DNA of 39,230 bases, taken from Pseudomonas sp. TH10. Its GTDB lineage: Bacteria > Pseudomonadota > Gammaproteobacteria > Pseudomonadales > Pseudomonadaceae. Positions 1 to 10,550 of the stretch are shown here, piece after piece. The stretch is from NCBI RefSeq assembly GCF_016651255.1, contig NZ_JAEKEG010000081.1, positions 1 through 39,230 on the forward strand, read 5' to 3'. The position numbers were made by a program, and so were the translations under genes. Numbering within the stretch: the stretch's first letter is position 1; every line of letters begins with the position of its first letter. The notes below the pieces were generated by a model that worked only from the letters and a program-made list of their open reading frames with translations, searched no databases and was not told where the DNA came from.

Positions 1-383
1 GTCGGCATACTGCGCATGCCGCTGGGCAGCAAGTTGCGCGATGCGTTGATCGCCGCCTGCACTTCCCGCGCGGCGCCGTTGATATCGCGATCGAGGTCGA
101 ATTGCAGGATGACCCGCGTCGAACCCTGGCTGGAGCGGCTGCTCATGGTGTTGACGCCAGCAATGGCGCCGAACGAGCGTTCCAGCGGTGTCGCCACGGT
201 GGACGCCATGACCTCGGGACTGGCACCGGGCAGACTCGCCTGCACGACAATGACCGGGAAATCCATTTGCGGCAGCGGCGACACCGGCAACAGACCGAAG
301 CTGACACCACCGAGCAGCATGATCGCCAGGCTCAGCAGCATGGTGGCGACCGGCCGCTTGATGAAAGGTCCGGACAGGTTCAT
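1..383 (-). CDS. muxC: RND efflux transporter, second inner-membrane subunit (MuxC/MdtC type), N-terminal part only
   Basis: The gene starts at 383 and runs off the left edge, so only about 127 residues are visible. The N-terminus [14 protein letters not shown] followed by a hydrophobic first membrane segment and the [11 protein letters not shown] stretch is typical of hydrophobe/amphiphile RND pumps. The start codon overlaps the stop of the preceding muxB-type gene (ATGA, 380-383), which implies translational coupling. In MuxABC-OpmB and MdtABC systems two different RND subunits form a heterotrimer with one adaptor, and an order of adaptor, B, C on one strand fits that. An outer-membrane channel gene would be expected further left. 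The family call is firm; the choice of mux over mdt naming is inference from the likely Pseudomonas host. Confidence 0.9.
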   Translation of the reverse strand, partial: MNLSGPFIKRPVATMLLSLAIMLLGGVSFGLLPVSPLPQMDFPVIVVQASLPGASPEVMASTVATPLERSFGAIAGVNTMSSRSSQGSTRVILQFDLDRDINGAAREVQAAINASRNLLPSGMRSMP

Positions 384-3300
384 GGCTGCTCTACCGCTTC
401 CACGGGTTCGGATTTATGGCCCCAACGACGACCCAGACGATCGAAATACAGGTAGATCACCGGCGTGGTGAACAGCGTCAGCACCTGGCTCACCAACAAA
501 CCACCGACCATCACCAGCCCCAGCGGTTGGCGCAGTTCAGCGCCGGAACCGGTGGCGAGCATCAATGGCACAGCGCCAAACAAGGCCGCCAGCGTTGTCA
601 TCAGAATCGGTCGGAAACGCAGCAGCGCCGCCTGATAAATCGCCTCCTCCGGGTCCAGCCCCTGATTACGTTCGGCGTCGAGGGCAAAGTCGATCATCAT
701 GATCGCGTTCTTCTTGACGATACCAATCAACAGAATGATGCCGATGATCGCGATCATGCCCAGGTCGTTGCCGCTCAACAGCAAGGCCAACAACGCGCCG
801 ACTGCCGCCGACGGCAACGTCGAAAGTATGGTGATCGGGTGGATGTAACTCTCGTAAAGCACACCCAGCACGATGTACATGGTCACCACCGCCGCCAGAA
901 TCAGCAGCAAGGTGCTCGAGAGTGAAGCCTGAAACGCTTCCGCCGCGCCCTGGAACTGGGTCTGCACGCCCACCGGCATGCCGATGTCCTTCTGAACCTG
1001 CTCGATCACGTCGACCGCATGCCCCAGCGCCACGCCGGGAGCGAGGTTGAACGACATCATCACTGCCGGAAACTGGCCGATGTGGGTAATCGCCAGTTGC
1101 GCCTGACGTTCCTCGACATGGGCAAGACTCGATAGCCGCACCTGCGCGCCGTCGGTGGTCTTGACGTGGATCTGGTTCAAGGCATCCGGGCCGATTTTCT
1201 CTCCCGACTGCGCCTGCAGCACCACGCGGTACTGGCTGGCCTGGGTATAGATGGTAGAGATCTGTCGCTGGCCGAACGCGTCATACAGGGCGTCGGTGAT
1301 ATTCGCTACCGAGACCCCTACCCGGGAAGCCGCGTCGCGGTCGATCACCAGGTAGACCTGCAGGCCCTTGTCCTGCAAGTCGCTGGCCACGTCCGTCAGC
1401 TCGGGTCGCTGGGCCAGGGCCTCGACCAGACGGCTGCTCCATTGGCTGAGCAGTTCAGAGTCCGGCGAGGACATGCTGAACTGGTATTGCGTGCGGCTGA
1501 CACGGTCTTCGATGGTCAAGTCCTGCACCGGCTGCATGAACAGACGAATACCGACCAGTTTGTCCAGTTGCGGTTGCAGGCGTGCGATCACTTCAGTGGC
1601 AGTCAGCTCTCGCTGCCCGTGAGGTTTGAGGTTGATCAGCAAGCGCCCGCTGTTGAGCGTGGCGTTGTCACCGTCGACACCAATGTAGGACGACAGGCTT
1701 TGTACTGCCGGGTCTTCGAGAATGATTTTCGCCAGCGCCTGCTGCCGCTCGCCCATCGCCGCGAAGGAAATCGACTGCGGTGCCTCGGAAATACCCTGAA
1801 TGACCCCGGTGTCCTGTACCGGGAAGAAACCCTTCGGCACGATCATGTACAGGAACACCGTCAGCGCCAGAGTGCCGATCGCCACCAGCAGCGTCAGCGG
1901 CTGATGCTTGAGCACCCACTGCAATTTGCGCCCATAGGCCGCAATCATCCAGTCGATCACCGCGCCACTGGCCCGATAGAAACGGCCCTGCTCATGTTCT
2001 TCCGGCTCACGCTTGAGCAAGCGCGCGCACATCATTGGCGTCAGGGTCAGCGAGACGACAAGCGAAATCAGGATTGCTACCGCCAAGGTGATGGCGAACT
2101 CGCGGAACAGCCGCCCGACCACGTCAGCCATGAACAGCAGCGGTATCAGTACCGCAATCAGCGACAGGGTCAGGGAAATCAGGGTAAAACCAATTTGTTT
2201 GGCGCCCTTGAGCGCGGCGTTCAACGGGGTTTCGCCCTCTTCGATAAAGCGCGCGATGTTTTCCAGCATCACGATCGCATCGTCGACCACGAAACCCGTG
2301 GCGATAGTCAACGCCATCAGGGTCAGGTTGTTGACCGAAAACCCGGCCAGATACATCACGCCGAAGGTACCAATCAGCGACAGTGGCACCGCCACCGAAG
2401 GAATGATCGTCGCACTGGCGCGACGCAGGAACAGGAACGTCACCATCACCACCAGCGCGATGGCGATCAGCAGTTCATGTTGCACGTCGGTAACCGAGGC
2501 GCGGATGGTTTGAGTACGGTCAGTCAGCACCGTCACTTCGAGACCGGCCGGCAGGTTGTCGGTGATGCTCGGCAGCAAAGCCTTGATCCGGTCGACCACT
2601 TCAATCACGTTTGCGCCCGGCTGACGCTGGATGTTCAGCAACACCGCCTGATTCAGGTTAGCCCACGCGGCCAGACGCTCGTTCTCCGCACCATCGACGA
2701 TTTCCGCAACGTCCTTGAGCCGCAACGGCGCGCCGTTGGCGTACGCGAGGATCAGGTTGGCGTAGTCCGCGGGCGACGTCAGCTGGTCGTTGGCATCGAG
2801 CATCGACACCCGGGTCGGGCCGTCAAAGTTACCTTTCGGCTGGTTGACGTTGGATGCACTGATCAAGGTGCGCACGTCCGACAGGTTCAGACTGTTGGCG
2901 GCCAGGGCTTCCGGGTTGACCTTGATCCGCACCGCCTGGCGCTGGCCGCCGGCGATGCTGACCATGCCGACGCCGCTGATCTGAGCGATTTTCTGCGCCA
3001 TGCGCGTATCGACCAGGTCATTGAGTTTGGGCAGGAGCATGGTTTTCGAGGTAATGGCCAGGGTCAGCACCGGGGTGTCCGCCGGGTTGACCTTGTTGTA
3101 CACCGGCGGCGCCGGCAAGTCGGTCGGCAGCAGATTGGTTGCCGCATTGATCGCCGCTTGCACCTGTTGTTCGGCGACATCCATGTTGATGTCGAGGCTG
3201 AAACGCAGGGTCAGCACCGAAGCGCCACCGGAGCTGGTCGAAGCCATCTGCGTCAGCCCCGGCATCTGCCCGAACTGACGTTCGAGCGGCGCGGTGACGG

Positions 3301-3484
3301 CGCTGGTCATCACGTCCGGGCTCGCGCCGGGATACAGGGTCATGACGCGAATGGTCGGGTAATCGACCTGCGGCAGCGCCGAGACCGGCAGCAAGCGATA
3401 AGCGATCAGGCCGGCCAGAACAATGGCCAGCATGCTCAGGGTAGTGGCTACCGGACGGAGGATGAACAGCCGCGAAATGTTCAT
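380..3484 (-). CDS. muxB: RND efflux transporter, first inner-membrane subunit (MuxB/MdtB type)
   Basis: This 1034-residue protein has the full length of a tripartite RND drug/proton antiporter. It has an N-terminal membrane segment (about 10-30), a large periplasmic porter domain, a central block of membrane helices from about 335, a second periplasmic domain and a C-terminal helix block. The proton-relay helix carries [11 protein letters not shown] with the paired aspartates at 401-402, and a lysine sits in the late helix motif [10 protein letters not shown]. The start overlaps the stop of the adaptor gene by ATGA (3481-3484), with GAAGGG just upstream, and its own stop overlaps the muxC start. 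The position after the adaptor favours MuxB/MdtB. In related species this pump exports antibiotics such as aminocoumarins and macrolides; the substrate here is not known. Confidence 0.93.
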   Translation of the reverse strand: MNISRLFILRPVATTLSMLAIVLAGLIAYRLLPVSALPQVDYPTIRVMTLYPGASPDVMTSAVTAPLERQFGQMPGLTQMASTSSGGASVLTLRFSLDINMDVAEQQVQAAINAATNLLPTDLPAPPVYNKVNPADTPVLTLAITSKTMLLPKLNDLVDTRMAQKIAQISGVGMVSIAGGQRQAVRIKVNPEALAANSLNLSDVRTLISASNVNQPKGNFDGPTRVSMLDANDQLTSPADYANLILAYANGAPLRLKDVAEIVDGAENERLAAWANLNQAVLLNIQRQPGANVIEVVDRIKALLPSITDNLPAGLEVTVLTDRTQTIRASVTDVQHELLIAIALVVMVTFLFLRRASATIIPSVAVPLSLIGTFGVMYLAGFSVNNLTLMALTIATGFVVDDAIVMLENIARFIEEGETPLNAALKGAKQIGFTLISLTLSLIAVLIPLLFMADVVGRLFREFAITLAVAILISLVVSLTLTPMMCARLLKREPEEHEQGRFYRASGAVIDWMIAAYGRKLQWVLKHQPLTLLVAIGTLALTVFLYMIVPKGFFPVQDTGVIQGISEAPQSISFAAMGERQQALAKIILEDPAVQSLSSYIGVDGDNATLNSGRLLINLKPHGQRELTATEVIARLQPQLDKLVGIRLFMQPVQDLTIEDRVSRTQYQFSMSSPDSELLSQWSSRLVEALAQRPELTDVASDLQDKGLQVYLVIDRDAASRVGVSVANITDALYDAFGQRQISTIYTQASQYRVVLQAQSGEKIGPDALNQIHVKTTDGAQVRLSSLAHVEERQAQLAITHIGQFPAVMMSFNLAPGVALGHAVDVIEQVQKDIGMPVGVQTQFQGAAEAFQASLSSTLLLILAAVVTMYIVLGVLYESYIHPITILSTLPSAAVGALLALLLSGNDLGMIAIIGIILLIGIVKKNAIMMIDFALDAERNQGLDPEEAIYQAALLRFRPILMTTLAALFGAVPLMLATGSGAELRQPLGLVMVGGLLVSQVLTLFTTPVIYLYFDRLGRRWGHKSEPVEAVEQP

Positions 3485-4785
3485 GCGCCCTTCTTGGCCT
3501 TGTCGGTCGCAGTGCTATCAGGCGTCGACGCCGCCGACTTGCCTTGCAGGTGTTCGGTCGGCGTGGTCGGCACCTGATTGCTGTCGTTGACCACTTCCAC
3601 TTCGCTGCCTTCCTTGAGGCGGTCGGTGCCTTCCAGCACCACGCGATCGCCGGCGGCCAGGCCTTCGGTGATCACGGTGTTCTCACCGTCACTGGCGCCG
3701 ATTTTCAGTTGTCGGATGGTGACTTTCTTGTCGCCGTCCAGCGCATAGACGAAGGTGCCGTTGGTGCCGAACTGAATGGCCGCCGACGGTGCCAGCACGA
3801 CATTTTTCAGGGTGTCGGCCAGCAGGTGGACGTTGACGAACTGGTTGGGAAACAGCGACTGGTCGCGGTTGTCGTAGCGGGCCTTGAATTTCAGGGTGCC
3901 GGTGGTCACGTCGATCTGGTTGTCGAGGCTCTGCAGCACGCCGGTCGCCTGCAGTTTGGTGTCCCCCCGGTCCCAGGCTTCAGCAGGTAATTTGGCCCCC
4001 GAACGATAACGCTCCAGCACCACGCTCAGGTTGTTTTCCGGCAAGGTGAAGGCGACGCTGATCGGTTGGGTTTGGGTGATGATGGCCAAGGCCGTGGTGT
4101 CATTGGCGGCCACCAGGTTGCCGACGTCCAGTTGACGCAAACCTACACGGCCGGCGATCGGTGCACGAATTTTGGTGAATTCAAGATTGAGCTTGGCGTC
4201 GTTGACTGCTGCCTGATTGGTCTTGACCGTGCCCAGATACTGGCCGACCAGCGCTTCGGCGGTGTCCAGAGTCTGTTTGGCGATACTGTCCTCTTTGAAC
4301 AGACCGCGGTAACGCTCAACGTCGACCTGAGCATTTTTCAGCTGTGCCTGGTTCTGCAGCAAGGTGCCTTCAGCCTGCAGCAAGGCATTCTGATAAGGAC
4401 GCGGATCGATCTCTGCCAGAAGATCCCCGGCCTTGACCATCTGCCCTTCTTCGAAATTGATCTTCACCAACTCGCCGCCAACCCGGCTGCGTACGTTGAT
4501 GGTATTGAGCGCCGTCACCGTGCCCAGTGCCTTGTAATACAGCGGGAAGTCCCCTGTGACCGCCGGCGCGACCCGCACCGGAATCGGCCCGGTGCCACCA
4601 CCGAAGCCCGGCCGCATCATCCCCGAACGCCCGGTATGCCCGGCCGCCTTGTCAGCGCCCTCTTTGTGGGCCGAACCGGCGGGCCAGAATTTCCAGCACA
4701 GGACGGCGATAACCAACAAGACAAGCAGGCTGATCAGCCAGCGACGGGAGTTGCGTGGGGACGATTGCATGGATTGATTAACCAT
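3481..4785 (-). CDS. muxA: RND efflux periplasmic adaptor (MuxA/MdtA type)
   Basis: This is the membrane-fusion subunit linking the RND pump to an outer-membrane channel. I chose the start at 4785 (MVNQSMQSS), giving 434 residues. A longer frame to 4863 exists, but its extra 26 residues look non-coding and have no ribosome site. MQSSPR at 4770 is another possible start. The protein has a positively charged N-terminus, one membrane anchor ([16 protein letters not shown]), a glycine-rich linker, a barrel-sandwich/lipoyl half-motif ([19 protein letters not shown]), an alpha-hairpin rich in Q, A and L, and the second lipoyl half ([18 protein letters not shown]), followed by beta-barrel and membrane-proximal domains. 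No lipobox is present. It is first in the mux operon, and 120 bp separate it from tpx. Confidence 0.92.
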   Translation of the reverse strand: MVNQSMQSSPRNSRRWLISLLVLLVIAVLCWKFWPAGSAHKEGADKAAGHTGRSGMMRPGFGGGTGPIPVRVAPAVTGDFPLYYKALGTVTALNTINVRSRVGGELVKINFEEGQMVKAGDLLAEIDPRPYQNALLQAEGTLLQNQAQLKNAQVDVERYRGLFKEDSIAKQTLDTAEALVGQYLGTVKTNQAAVNDAKLNLEFTKIRAPIAGRVGLRQLDVGNLVAANDTTALAIITQTQPISVAFTLPENNLSVVLERYRSGAKLPAEAWDRGDTKLQATGVLQSLDNQIDVTTGTLKFKARYDNRDQSLFPNQFVNVHLLADTLKNVVLAPSAAIQFGTNGTFVYALDGDKKVTIRQLKIGASDGENTVITEGLAAGDRVVLEGTDRLKEGSEVEVVNDSNQVPTTPTEHLQGKSAASTPDSTATDKAKKGA

Positions 4786-4920
4786 TGGGCGCGTGGGCTT
4801 CTTTTTACGGGAGGCTGAACGATAAGCACTGACGAGACTTAAGCAAAGCAGCTTTACCGGCAATTTACTTTCGGCTTACGTAACAGGATGTTTGTCCAAG
4901 ACACTGATACAGATACACAA

Positions 4921-4951
4921 ATGAAAACGGCCTGGACAGGGCCAGGCCGTT
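4921..4951 (-). terminator. Rho-independent terminator of tpx
   Basis: A 10-bp perfect stem (AACGGCCTGG / CCAGGCCGTT, 4926-4935 and 4942-4951) with a 6-nt loop lies about 30 bp beyond the tpx stop. Read on the minus strand it is followed by TTTTCATTT, a short U-rich tract. It also separates tpx from the mux operon on the same strand. Confidence 0.75.
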
Positions 4952-4981
4952 AACAATTGTAAAGCGCTTGTTTCAGAACAC

Positions 4982-5482
4982 TTATTTCAACACAGCCAGT
5001 GCCGCGTCGTAGTTCGGCTCTTCAGCGATTTCCTTGACCAGTTCGCTGTGCAGGACGTTGTCGTTTTCGTCCAGAACGACCACAGCACGGGCGGTCAGGC
5101 CTTTGAGCGGGCCGTCAGCGATGGCTACGCCGTAGTTTTCGATGAACTCGGCACCGCGCAGGGTCGACAGGTTCTGGACGTTTTCCAGACCTTCGGCGCC
5201 GCAGAAACGCGCTTGGGCGAACGGCAGGTCAGCCGAGATGCACAGCACCACGGTGTTGGCCACTTCGTTGGCCTGAGCATTGAACTTGCGCACGGAGGTG
5301 GCGCAGGTCGGAGTATCGACGCTTGGGAAGATGTTCAGCACTTTGCGCTTGCCGGCAAAGTCTTTCAGGGTGACGTCGGACAGATTGCCGGCCACCAGGG
5401 AAAAGGCTGGCGCCTTGGAACCGGCTTGTGGCAACTGGCCGTTGACTTGAACCGGGTTGCCTTTGAGGGTGACTTGAGCCAT
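4982..5482 (-). CDS. tpx: Thiol peroxidase (atypical 2-Cys peroxiredoxin)
   Basis: The 166-residue protein matches the Tpx family in length and motifs. The peroxidatic cysteine C60 lies in [12 protein letters not shown] and the resolving cysteine C94 in ARFCGAEGL, the spacing known from E. coli Tpx (61/95). Tpx reduces hydrogen peroxide and alkyl hydroperoxides using thioredoxin. There is no signal peptide, although the E. coli protein was first described as periplasmic. An AAGGA ribosome site sits 8 nt before ATG. It appears monocistronic, with a hairpin terminator downstream and a possible promoter upstream. Confidence 0.96.
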   Translation of the reverse strand: MAQVTLKGNPVQVNGQLPQAGSKAPAFSLVAGNLSDVTLKDFAGKRKVLNIFPSVDTPTCATSVRKFNAQANEVANTVVLCISADLPFAQARFCGAEGLENVQNLSTLRGAEFIENYGVAIADGPLKGLTARAVVVLDENDNVLHSELVKEIAEEPNYDAALAVLK

Positions 5483-5506
5483 GACTTGAGTCCTTCTGAA
5501 CGTTGT

Positions 5507-5536
5507 TTTAGAAAATCACGCAAGGGCCGAAGTTAA
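5507..5536 (-). promoter_or_regulatory. Possible sigma-70 promoter of tpx
   Basis: On the minus strand TTAACT (5536-5531) and TCTAAA (5512-5507) are separated by 18 nt, with 4 of 6 matches to each consensus hexamer, and lie 25-55 bp before the tpx ATG. This is a by-eye match only. Confidence 0.3.
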
Positions 5537-5684
5537 CCACGAAATGGGCTGGCGACCTATGCCCGGATACAAATTGTGGTGTATCAACCAGTGTCTCGTA
5601 ATCGTTGACGTCGAGCGCCTGCACAAGCTGCGCAGGAGCTGTGTAGCAGCTGTCGGGACGGATGGTGCTTGTCACCAAATCCCA

Positions 5685-5774
5685 GTAGGAGCTGCCGAAG
5701 GCTGCGATCTTTTGATCTTGATTATAAAAAACAAGATCAAAGATCGCAGCCTCGTTTCACTCGGCAGCTCCTAC
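5685..5774. repeat. REP doublet (GTAGGAGCTGCC family)
   Basis: Two inverted REP copies face each other. The left arm begins GTAGGAGCTGCCGAAGGCTG and the right arm ends TCGGCAGCTCCTAC, with GATCTTTTGATCTTG in the left interior and CAAGATCAAAGATCG in the right. The right arm carries a CGTTTCACT insertion not found in the left arm. It lies in the gap between tpx and the lipoprotein gene, upstream of tpx. The same family recurs near 29470, 35212, 35929 and 37900. Confidence 0.85.
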
Positions 5775-6076
5775 AGGTGAGCCGGGATTCGAAACCGGCA
5801 TCATGCCAGGCGCTGACACCGCAATCGAGATTCGTCGGGTGCATGCCGCAGAAGATTTCGGCACTGAAGCCACCACTGAATTACGCGAGCAGGAGGTAAG
5901 ACTGCGGGCCCGGACGGACAGCACTGAGCCCTTTACGGAGGGCATTGCGCGTATTCAGGATGGACGCGTTATCGTTCGCGTCCATCGCCAGCAAGCTGGC
6001 TCCTACACGGGCTCGTACACAGTTACCATTGCTGCAGCAACGGACATCCAAGCAATCAAGGAAGGCCCCTCCCACA
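5775..6076. other. Intergenic stretch, no gene seen
   Basis: Between the REP doublet and the end of the lipoprotein gene there are about 300 bp with only short overlapping frames in several registers, no convincing ribosome site and no recognisable protein. The only structure I see is a single REP of a second family at 5966-6006. Confidence 0.6.
5966..6006 (-). repeat. Single REP element, second family (GTAGGAGCCAGC type)
   Basis: Read on the minus strand, the element starts GTAGGAGCCAGCTTGCTGGC and continues GATGGACGCGAACGATAACGC. It has the AGCCAGC/GCTGGC hairpin and tail known from fluorescent pseudomonads. It lies 70 bp downstream of the minus-strand lipoprotein gene. Confidence 0.7.
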
Positions 6077-6748
6077 TCACTTCGATTTGAGCTTCAAATA
6101 AGACTGATGCAGATCCGCCGCCCAGCCATCGATCACGCCTTTGACGTCATCGGCTTTCATCACCTGGCTATCGTTTTCCAGTGGCTTGCCGCTGCCCTTG
6201 CGCACCACTTGTGCCAGTACATGGTTATTGCCGCCGTCGAGGAACACCGCTTCAGTCGCCAGGTCGGTTTCCTGGTCGCGAATACCGCTGGCCGTGCTCA
6301 CCGCAGCCGCCACCAGGGCAATCGGGATCACTTCATAAGGCTTCAGGCCTTCAGTCTTGCTGCTGACGGCGGTAATGGCGGCGCGCACCACGATCACACC
6401 CGGGCCAGGCCCTGCGGCCAGTGGCAAGGACTTGCCAATTTCGCGTTTGAGCGCCTGGTCGTAGTAACCGGTGATGCCATTGAGGGTGGCCTGGGGGATT
6501 TTCACCGTCGGCTGCGGCTTCGGATAGAGCTGGGTCGGTTCCACGTACACGCTGGTGTACTTGCTGATATCCAGCTTGGGGTCAACCCAGCGCATCACCG
6601 TGGCACCCGACGGCGATTGCGCCTCGCGCAGCTGGCTGTAGTCCTTGAGAAACCCCGAATACTGGTCCGGCTCCACGACTTTGCTGGCACAACCCACCAC
6701 GCCAATCGAGGCAATGCAAAGCGTGCTGATCATTAACACTAACTTCAT
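6077..6748 (-). CDS. DUF3313-type outer-membrane lipoprotein
   Basis: The start at 6748 (MKLVLMIS) is supported by AGGAG 7 nt upstream; an eight-residue longer frame from 6772 lacks a good site. The 223-residue product has a lipoprotein signal (MKLVLMISTLCIASIGVVGC) with lipid-modified cysteine C20 followed by Ala, so outer-membrane sorting is expected. The mature part (YSGFLKDYSQLREA, YTSVYVEPTQLYP, GPGPGVIVVRAAITAV and a central hydrophobic AALVAAAVSTASG-like segment) matches my memory of the DUF3313 family, whose function is unknown. The next gene is divergent, 213 bp away. Confidence 0.8.
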   Translation of the reverse strand: MKLVLMISTLCIASIGVVGCASKVVEPDQYSGFLKDYSQLREAQSPSGATVMRWVDPKLDISKYTSVYVEPTQLYPKPQPTVKIPQATLNGITGYYDQALKREIGKSLPLAAGPGPGVIVVRAAITAVSSKTEGLKPYEVIPIALVAAAVSTASGIRDQETDLATEAVFLDGGNNHVLAQVVRKGSGKPLENDSQVMKADDVKGVIDGWAADLHQSYLKLKSK

Positions 6749-6961
6749 GCGCAAACTCCTGTAAGTGACCAACGAACATTAGGGAAGCAGTGCTACAGGT
6801 ATAGCTAAAACATTGGTAATTGCGATTGAAAATCGCAAAATTCACACAAGACTGCGCGGCGCCTCACAACCGTCATTTGACAGACGCCGGGCATCCGGCA
6901 AAGCTGCACCAAGCTTGAACGCACGCCAGACGGCAAATGCACCTGGACTACGGAAGTCGCA

Positions 6962-9308
6962 ATGCCCAAGCATAAAAATAAAGCTGCAGAGTCGACACCT
7001 GATTCGCCTTCCAACCCGACGGGTCGCTTGCTGTTTGCGGTCATCATCGCAACGCTTCTCATGGCTGTGGCGGGGATCGGCTGGTTTCTGCTGAGCAGCA
7101 CACCAACCCCGGTTGCCCTCGCACCTGCTCCGACGGCCCAACCAGCCCAGGCGCGACCCGTCGCAATGGCCGCCGCGACCATGGTCGACGAAGTGCAATG
7201 CCAAGGCTGCCACAGTGCCCAGGTCAAGGACTGGCAAGGTTCCCATCACCAACTGGCCATGCAGGACGCCAATGCCGACACAGTGCTGGGTGACTTCAAT
7301 AACGTCAGCTTCAAGGCAGAAAACGAAACCACACGCTTCTCGCGCAAGGACGATGCTTTCTGGGTCAATACCCCTGGCATCGATGGCCGGAATGCGGACT
7401 TCAAGGTGGCCTACACCTTTGGCATCGCGCCTTTGCAGCAATACCTGATAGAAGTTGGCGAGGGTCGTCTGCAGGCGTTGGGTGTGGCGTGGGATACTGA
7501 AAAGCATCGCTGGTTTCACCTGTACCCGGGACAGGGTGTGAACTTCAAAAACCCGTTGCACTGGAGCAAGCCGAGCCAGAACGCCAATTTCATGTGCGTC
7601 GAGTGCCACACCACCGGCTTCAAGCGCAATTTCGATGCCGCAAAAAACACCTTCGACAGTCAGTGGAATAGCCTCGGCGTCGGCTGTCAGGCCTGCCACG
7701 GCCCGGCGTCGAATCACCTGGAGTGGACGCAGAAAAAGGGCGACCTGATCCATCAAGGTTTTGACGTCGATCTGAAGGACAAGAACGCCACCGTCGAGAT
7801 CGAAACCTGCGCACGCTGCCACGCTCGCCGCGCCCCGCTGGGCGATGGCTATACCGTTGGCAAGCGCTTGATGGATGATTACCTGCCAAGCACCCTCACC
7901 CGCGAACTGTATGCGCTGGACGGCAAGATCAAGGACGAAGTGTTCGAACACGGCTCGTTCCTGCAAAGCAAGATGTTTGACAAAGGCGTGCGTTGCAGCA
8001 ACTGCCACTGACCCTCACAGTAACGAGCTGAAGGCCCCCGGCAATGGCGTCTGCCTGCAATGCCACAACACGGCGGGCAAGACCGCCGTCGCCCGGGTGG
8101 ACGGCAAGGGCTTGCAAGCGAAGAACTACGATTCCATCGAACACACTCGCCACACCATGGGGCAATCCGGTTCGCAATGTGTGGATTGCCATATGCCCGG
8201 CAAGTTCTACATGGGCAACGACTTCCGTCACGACCACAGCTTCAGCATTCCCAACCCGGAGCGAGCAAAAAACTCGGCACGCCGGACGCCTGCCTGACCT
8301 GTCACCAGGGCAAGGCCGGTGACAAGGTGACTGAACAGTTCAAGCTCTGGAACACCGCCCCTGCCGCGCAGGCCTCGCGCTACGACGAAAGCCTATGGCT
8401 GATCCGCAATGGCCAGCCCGGTGCCGCCCAAGCCCTGTACGAGCAGTTGCAACGCAGCAATTTGCCAGCCATCCAGCGCGCGACGCTGCTGGCCGAGTTG
8501 GCACTGTACCCCAGCGAACAGGCCTTGAAACTGGCAAGCAAAGGCTTGAACAACCCGGCGCCCCAGGTGCGTGAAAGCGCCGTCCGGGCGATCAGCGCCT
8601 TCCTGCCGCCGGCCGAACGCCCCCCTGCTGACGCCATTGCTGGTTGACCCGGTGAAGGCGGTACGAATTGCCGCCGCGCGCGAACTGCTCGGCGCGGCCC
8701 GGGATGGTTTGGGCAACACCCGGGGCAATTGGAGCGTGGCGATCGGAGAGTATGAAACGGTGCAGAAAAGCCTGGCCGAACGTGCCGAAGCCAACCTCAA
8801 CCTGGCCATGCTGTATCAGGCCAGCGGGCGCAGCGCTGAAGTCGAAGGTTTGTTGCGCACTGCGCTCAAGCGCGACCCCGACTTCTACCCGGCACTGGTC
8901 ACCCTGGTGCAATGGCTGGAAGCGGCCGGACGCGGACAGGAAGCGCAGGCACTCCTCGACCAGGGCCTCAAGGACCATCCGGAAGCAGCGCTGCTCCAGC
9001 ATTCCCATGGCCTGGCACTCATTCGCGCCGGCAGAACCGCCCAGGCCATGCCCGCCCTGCTCAGGGCGGCCCGACTGGAGCCGCAGAACGCGCAATACGG
9101 CTATGTGCTGGCCGTGGCGCTGCACGACAGCGGCAAGGTTGACGAGGCTTGCCTGGAGCTGGAACGGCTGCTCAAGGAACAGCCGGCCAATCGCAATGCA
9201 CGGCTGTCGCTGATCCAGTATTACCTGGAGAACGGTCAGGAACCCAAGGCCCAGGTGCTGCTGCAAGGCTGGAAGAAAATGAACATGGGGGACCCGGCGT
9301 TGAAATAA
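6962..9308 (+). pseudogene. Octaheme cytochrome c with C-terminal TPR domain, frameshifted (probably sequencing error)
   Basis: The protein starts MPKHKNKAAES (GGAAG just upstream) and has one N-terminal membrane anchor (about 22-45) without clear cleavage, so it should be anchored with hemes in the periplasm. Eight CxxCH motifs occur in order: CQGCH, CVECH, CQACH, CARCH, CSNCH, CLQCH, CVDCH and CLTCH. The second half has helical TPR-like repeats (LALIRAGRTAQAMPALLRAA, DEACLELERLLKEQPANRNA). The frame breaks three times: an extra T near 8009, one A missing from the A-run ending at 8272, and one C too many in 8620-8625. Correcting them gives 781 residues with continuous family-like sequence. 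The heme region resembles cytochrome c554-type multiheme proteins, so an electron-transfer role is likely; the partner is unknown. Confidence 0.8.
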
Positions 9309-9369
9309 CGGCGGGCAGGTTCACTCCCCAGAGTCAGATCCCACAAGATCAGCTCGTGTGATCTGTCTC

Positions 9370-9864
9370 TCAGCCGCGCTCGCGGGGGATCAGGCTCTGC
9401 AGTTGCTGCGCGAGGAAATTCGCATCGAAGGCAAAGGTATCCGGGTCCTTCAGGCCGTTGGTCTTGCGCCACTGCCAGCTGTTGGAGGGCGGCAGGCAGA
9501 CCAGCGAAACGCTGCCATAACGGGCAGCCGTCAGGCCCATTACCGCCAGGGAAATCTGCCCGCCCGTACCCATCACATCGGGAACGAATTCCACCGGTTT
9601 TCCAGCGATCACGATGCTCAGTTTCTCGGTTTTGAAGTTCGACGTTTCCACCGGAACACTCGGCCCGAATGCGACATAAGGCTCGCGACTGACTTCCAGC
9701 AGGTTGGGCGTCTTGACCGGTTCCAGCCACAGCTGGATCTGGTCGAACAACTCGCCTATACGCGTCGCCCACACGGCCGATTGCGCCTCAAACAGTTGCT
9801 TCTTGTGCGCTTCGCTATCTGCGTATTGGCGAAGCATCTGACCCAATTGCTGTACGTCGTCCAT
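9370..9864 (-). CDS. Conserved-looking protein of unknown function (164 aa)
   Basis: I do not recognise this protein. The start at 9864 (MDDVQQLGQML) has AAAGGA 8 nt before it; an upstream in-frame start at 9900 lacks one. The N-terminal 60 residues look helical and contain repeated Q and L (LFEAQSAVWATRIGELFDQIQLWLEP). The middle has alternating strands (KLSIVIAGKPVEFVPDVMGTGG, RYGSVSLVCLPPS), and the C-terminus is helical (FDANFLAQQLQSLI). There is no signal peptide or membrane segment, so it is presumably cytoplasmic. Its 3' end converges on the cytochrome gene with a 61-bp gap. Codon use looks like that of its neighbours. Confidence 0.75.
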   Translation of the reverse strand: MDDVQQLGQMLRQYADSEAHKKQLFEAQSAVWATRIGELFDQIQLWLEPVKTPNLLEVSREPYVAFGPSVPVETSNFKTEKLSIVIAGKPVEFVPDVMGTGGQISLAVMGLTAARYGSVSLVCLPPSNSWQWRKTNGLKDPDTFAFDANFLAQQLQSLIPRERG

Positions 9865-9971
9865 TGCGGTGTCCTTTGGTTGAAGCAGTACTGCGGACAT
9901 TGAGCATGGCAGAAGCGAGCCGCCGGCGTACGACTAAACGCGCCAGCGGTGTTTTTTGCGCTGCCGGCCAA

Positions 9972-10493
9972 TCAGCGGTAGGCGAGCGTGCGACGCAGGC
10001 GCGCCATGCTCAAGGTATCCACCAACACCCCGTCACGCACGGCGTAGTCACGAAACAGGCCTTCGGTCTCGAAACCGAATTTGCGGTACAGGCCAATAGC
10101 CGCTTCGTTGTCGGCATACACCGAAAGCTCGACCCGCTGCAGGTTCATCCAGTTGTCGGCGATGTCCAGGGCGGCGCTGAGCAATCTCGAGCCCACGCCC
10201 TTGCCCTGCCACGCTGACGCGACGCCCATGCCAAAGCTGCCCGCATGGCTGCGACGCACTCGCGAATACTGTTCAAGCCCCAGGTGGCCGATGACCGCGC
10301 CCTGATGCAGGGCCACCAGTTTCAGTGCGCGCTCGTTGCCTGCTTCAATGCGCGAGCGCCAGACCTCTACGGACTGATAAGGCATCTGCAGCACCTGGCG
10401 CGTGACCGCCGTTTCGTTGTAGAGCGCGGCGACGCCTTCGAGATGGGATTCGTTGAAACGTTCGAGGCTGATGACGGGATCGGTGCCAGACAT
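9972..10493 (-). CDS. GNAT family N-acetyltransferase (YhhY/AaaT-like)
   Basis: The 173-residue protein starts at 10493 (MSGTDPVISLERF) behind AAGGA. The acetyl-CoA motif A is seen as FGMGVASAWQGKGVGSRLL, followed by VELSVYADNEAAIGLYRKFGF (motif B). RRSHAGSFGMGV and the end FRDYAVRDGVLVDTLSMARL closely resemble the E. coli YhhY layout, whose product acylates certain amino acids. Substrate assignment here is inference from that resemblance. It lies 57 bp downstream of the CMD gene on the same strand and could be co-transcribed with it. Confidence 0.85.
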   Translation of the reverse strand: MSGTDPVISLERFNESHLEGVAALYNETAVTRQVLQMPYQSVEVWRSRIEAGNERALKLVALHQGAVIGHLGLEQYSRVRRSHAGSFGMGVASAWQGKGVGSRLLSAALDIADNWMNLQRVELSVYADNEAAIGLYRKFGFETEGLFRDYAVRDGVLVDTLSMARLRRTLAYR

Positions 10494-10550
10494 GGGTGAT
10501 TCATCCTTGATACAGACATGGCCTCCCACTCTATTACTATCCTGCGCCCA

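Noticed and set aside
1166..3577. An 803-codon frame antisense to muxB
   Set aside because: It is Arg/His/Gln-rich without any domain; muxB on the other strand is certain.
5544..6090. Short plus-strand frames between tpx and the lipoprotein gene
   Set aside because: They run through REP palindromes and lack ribosome sites and protein-like pattern.
6842..8008. A 388-codon minus-strand frame across the cytochrome gene
   Set aside because: The plus strand shows five CxxCH motifs in this span; the antisense frame has no family features.
8009..8272. Programmed ribosomal frameshifting in the cytochrome gene
   Set aside because: Three unrelated breaks in one gene, no conserved slippery site with a downstream structure, and similar breaks in six other genes make sequence error more likely.
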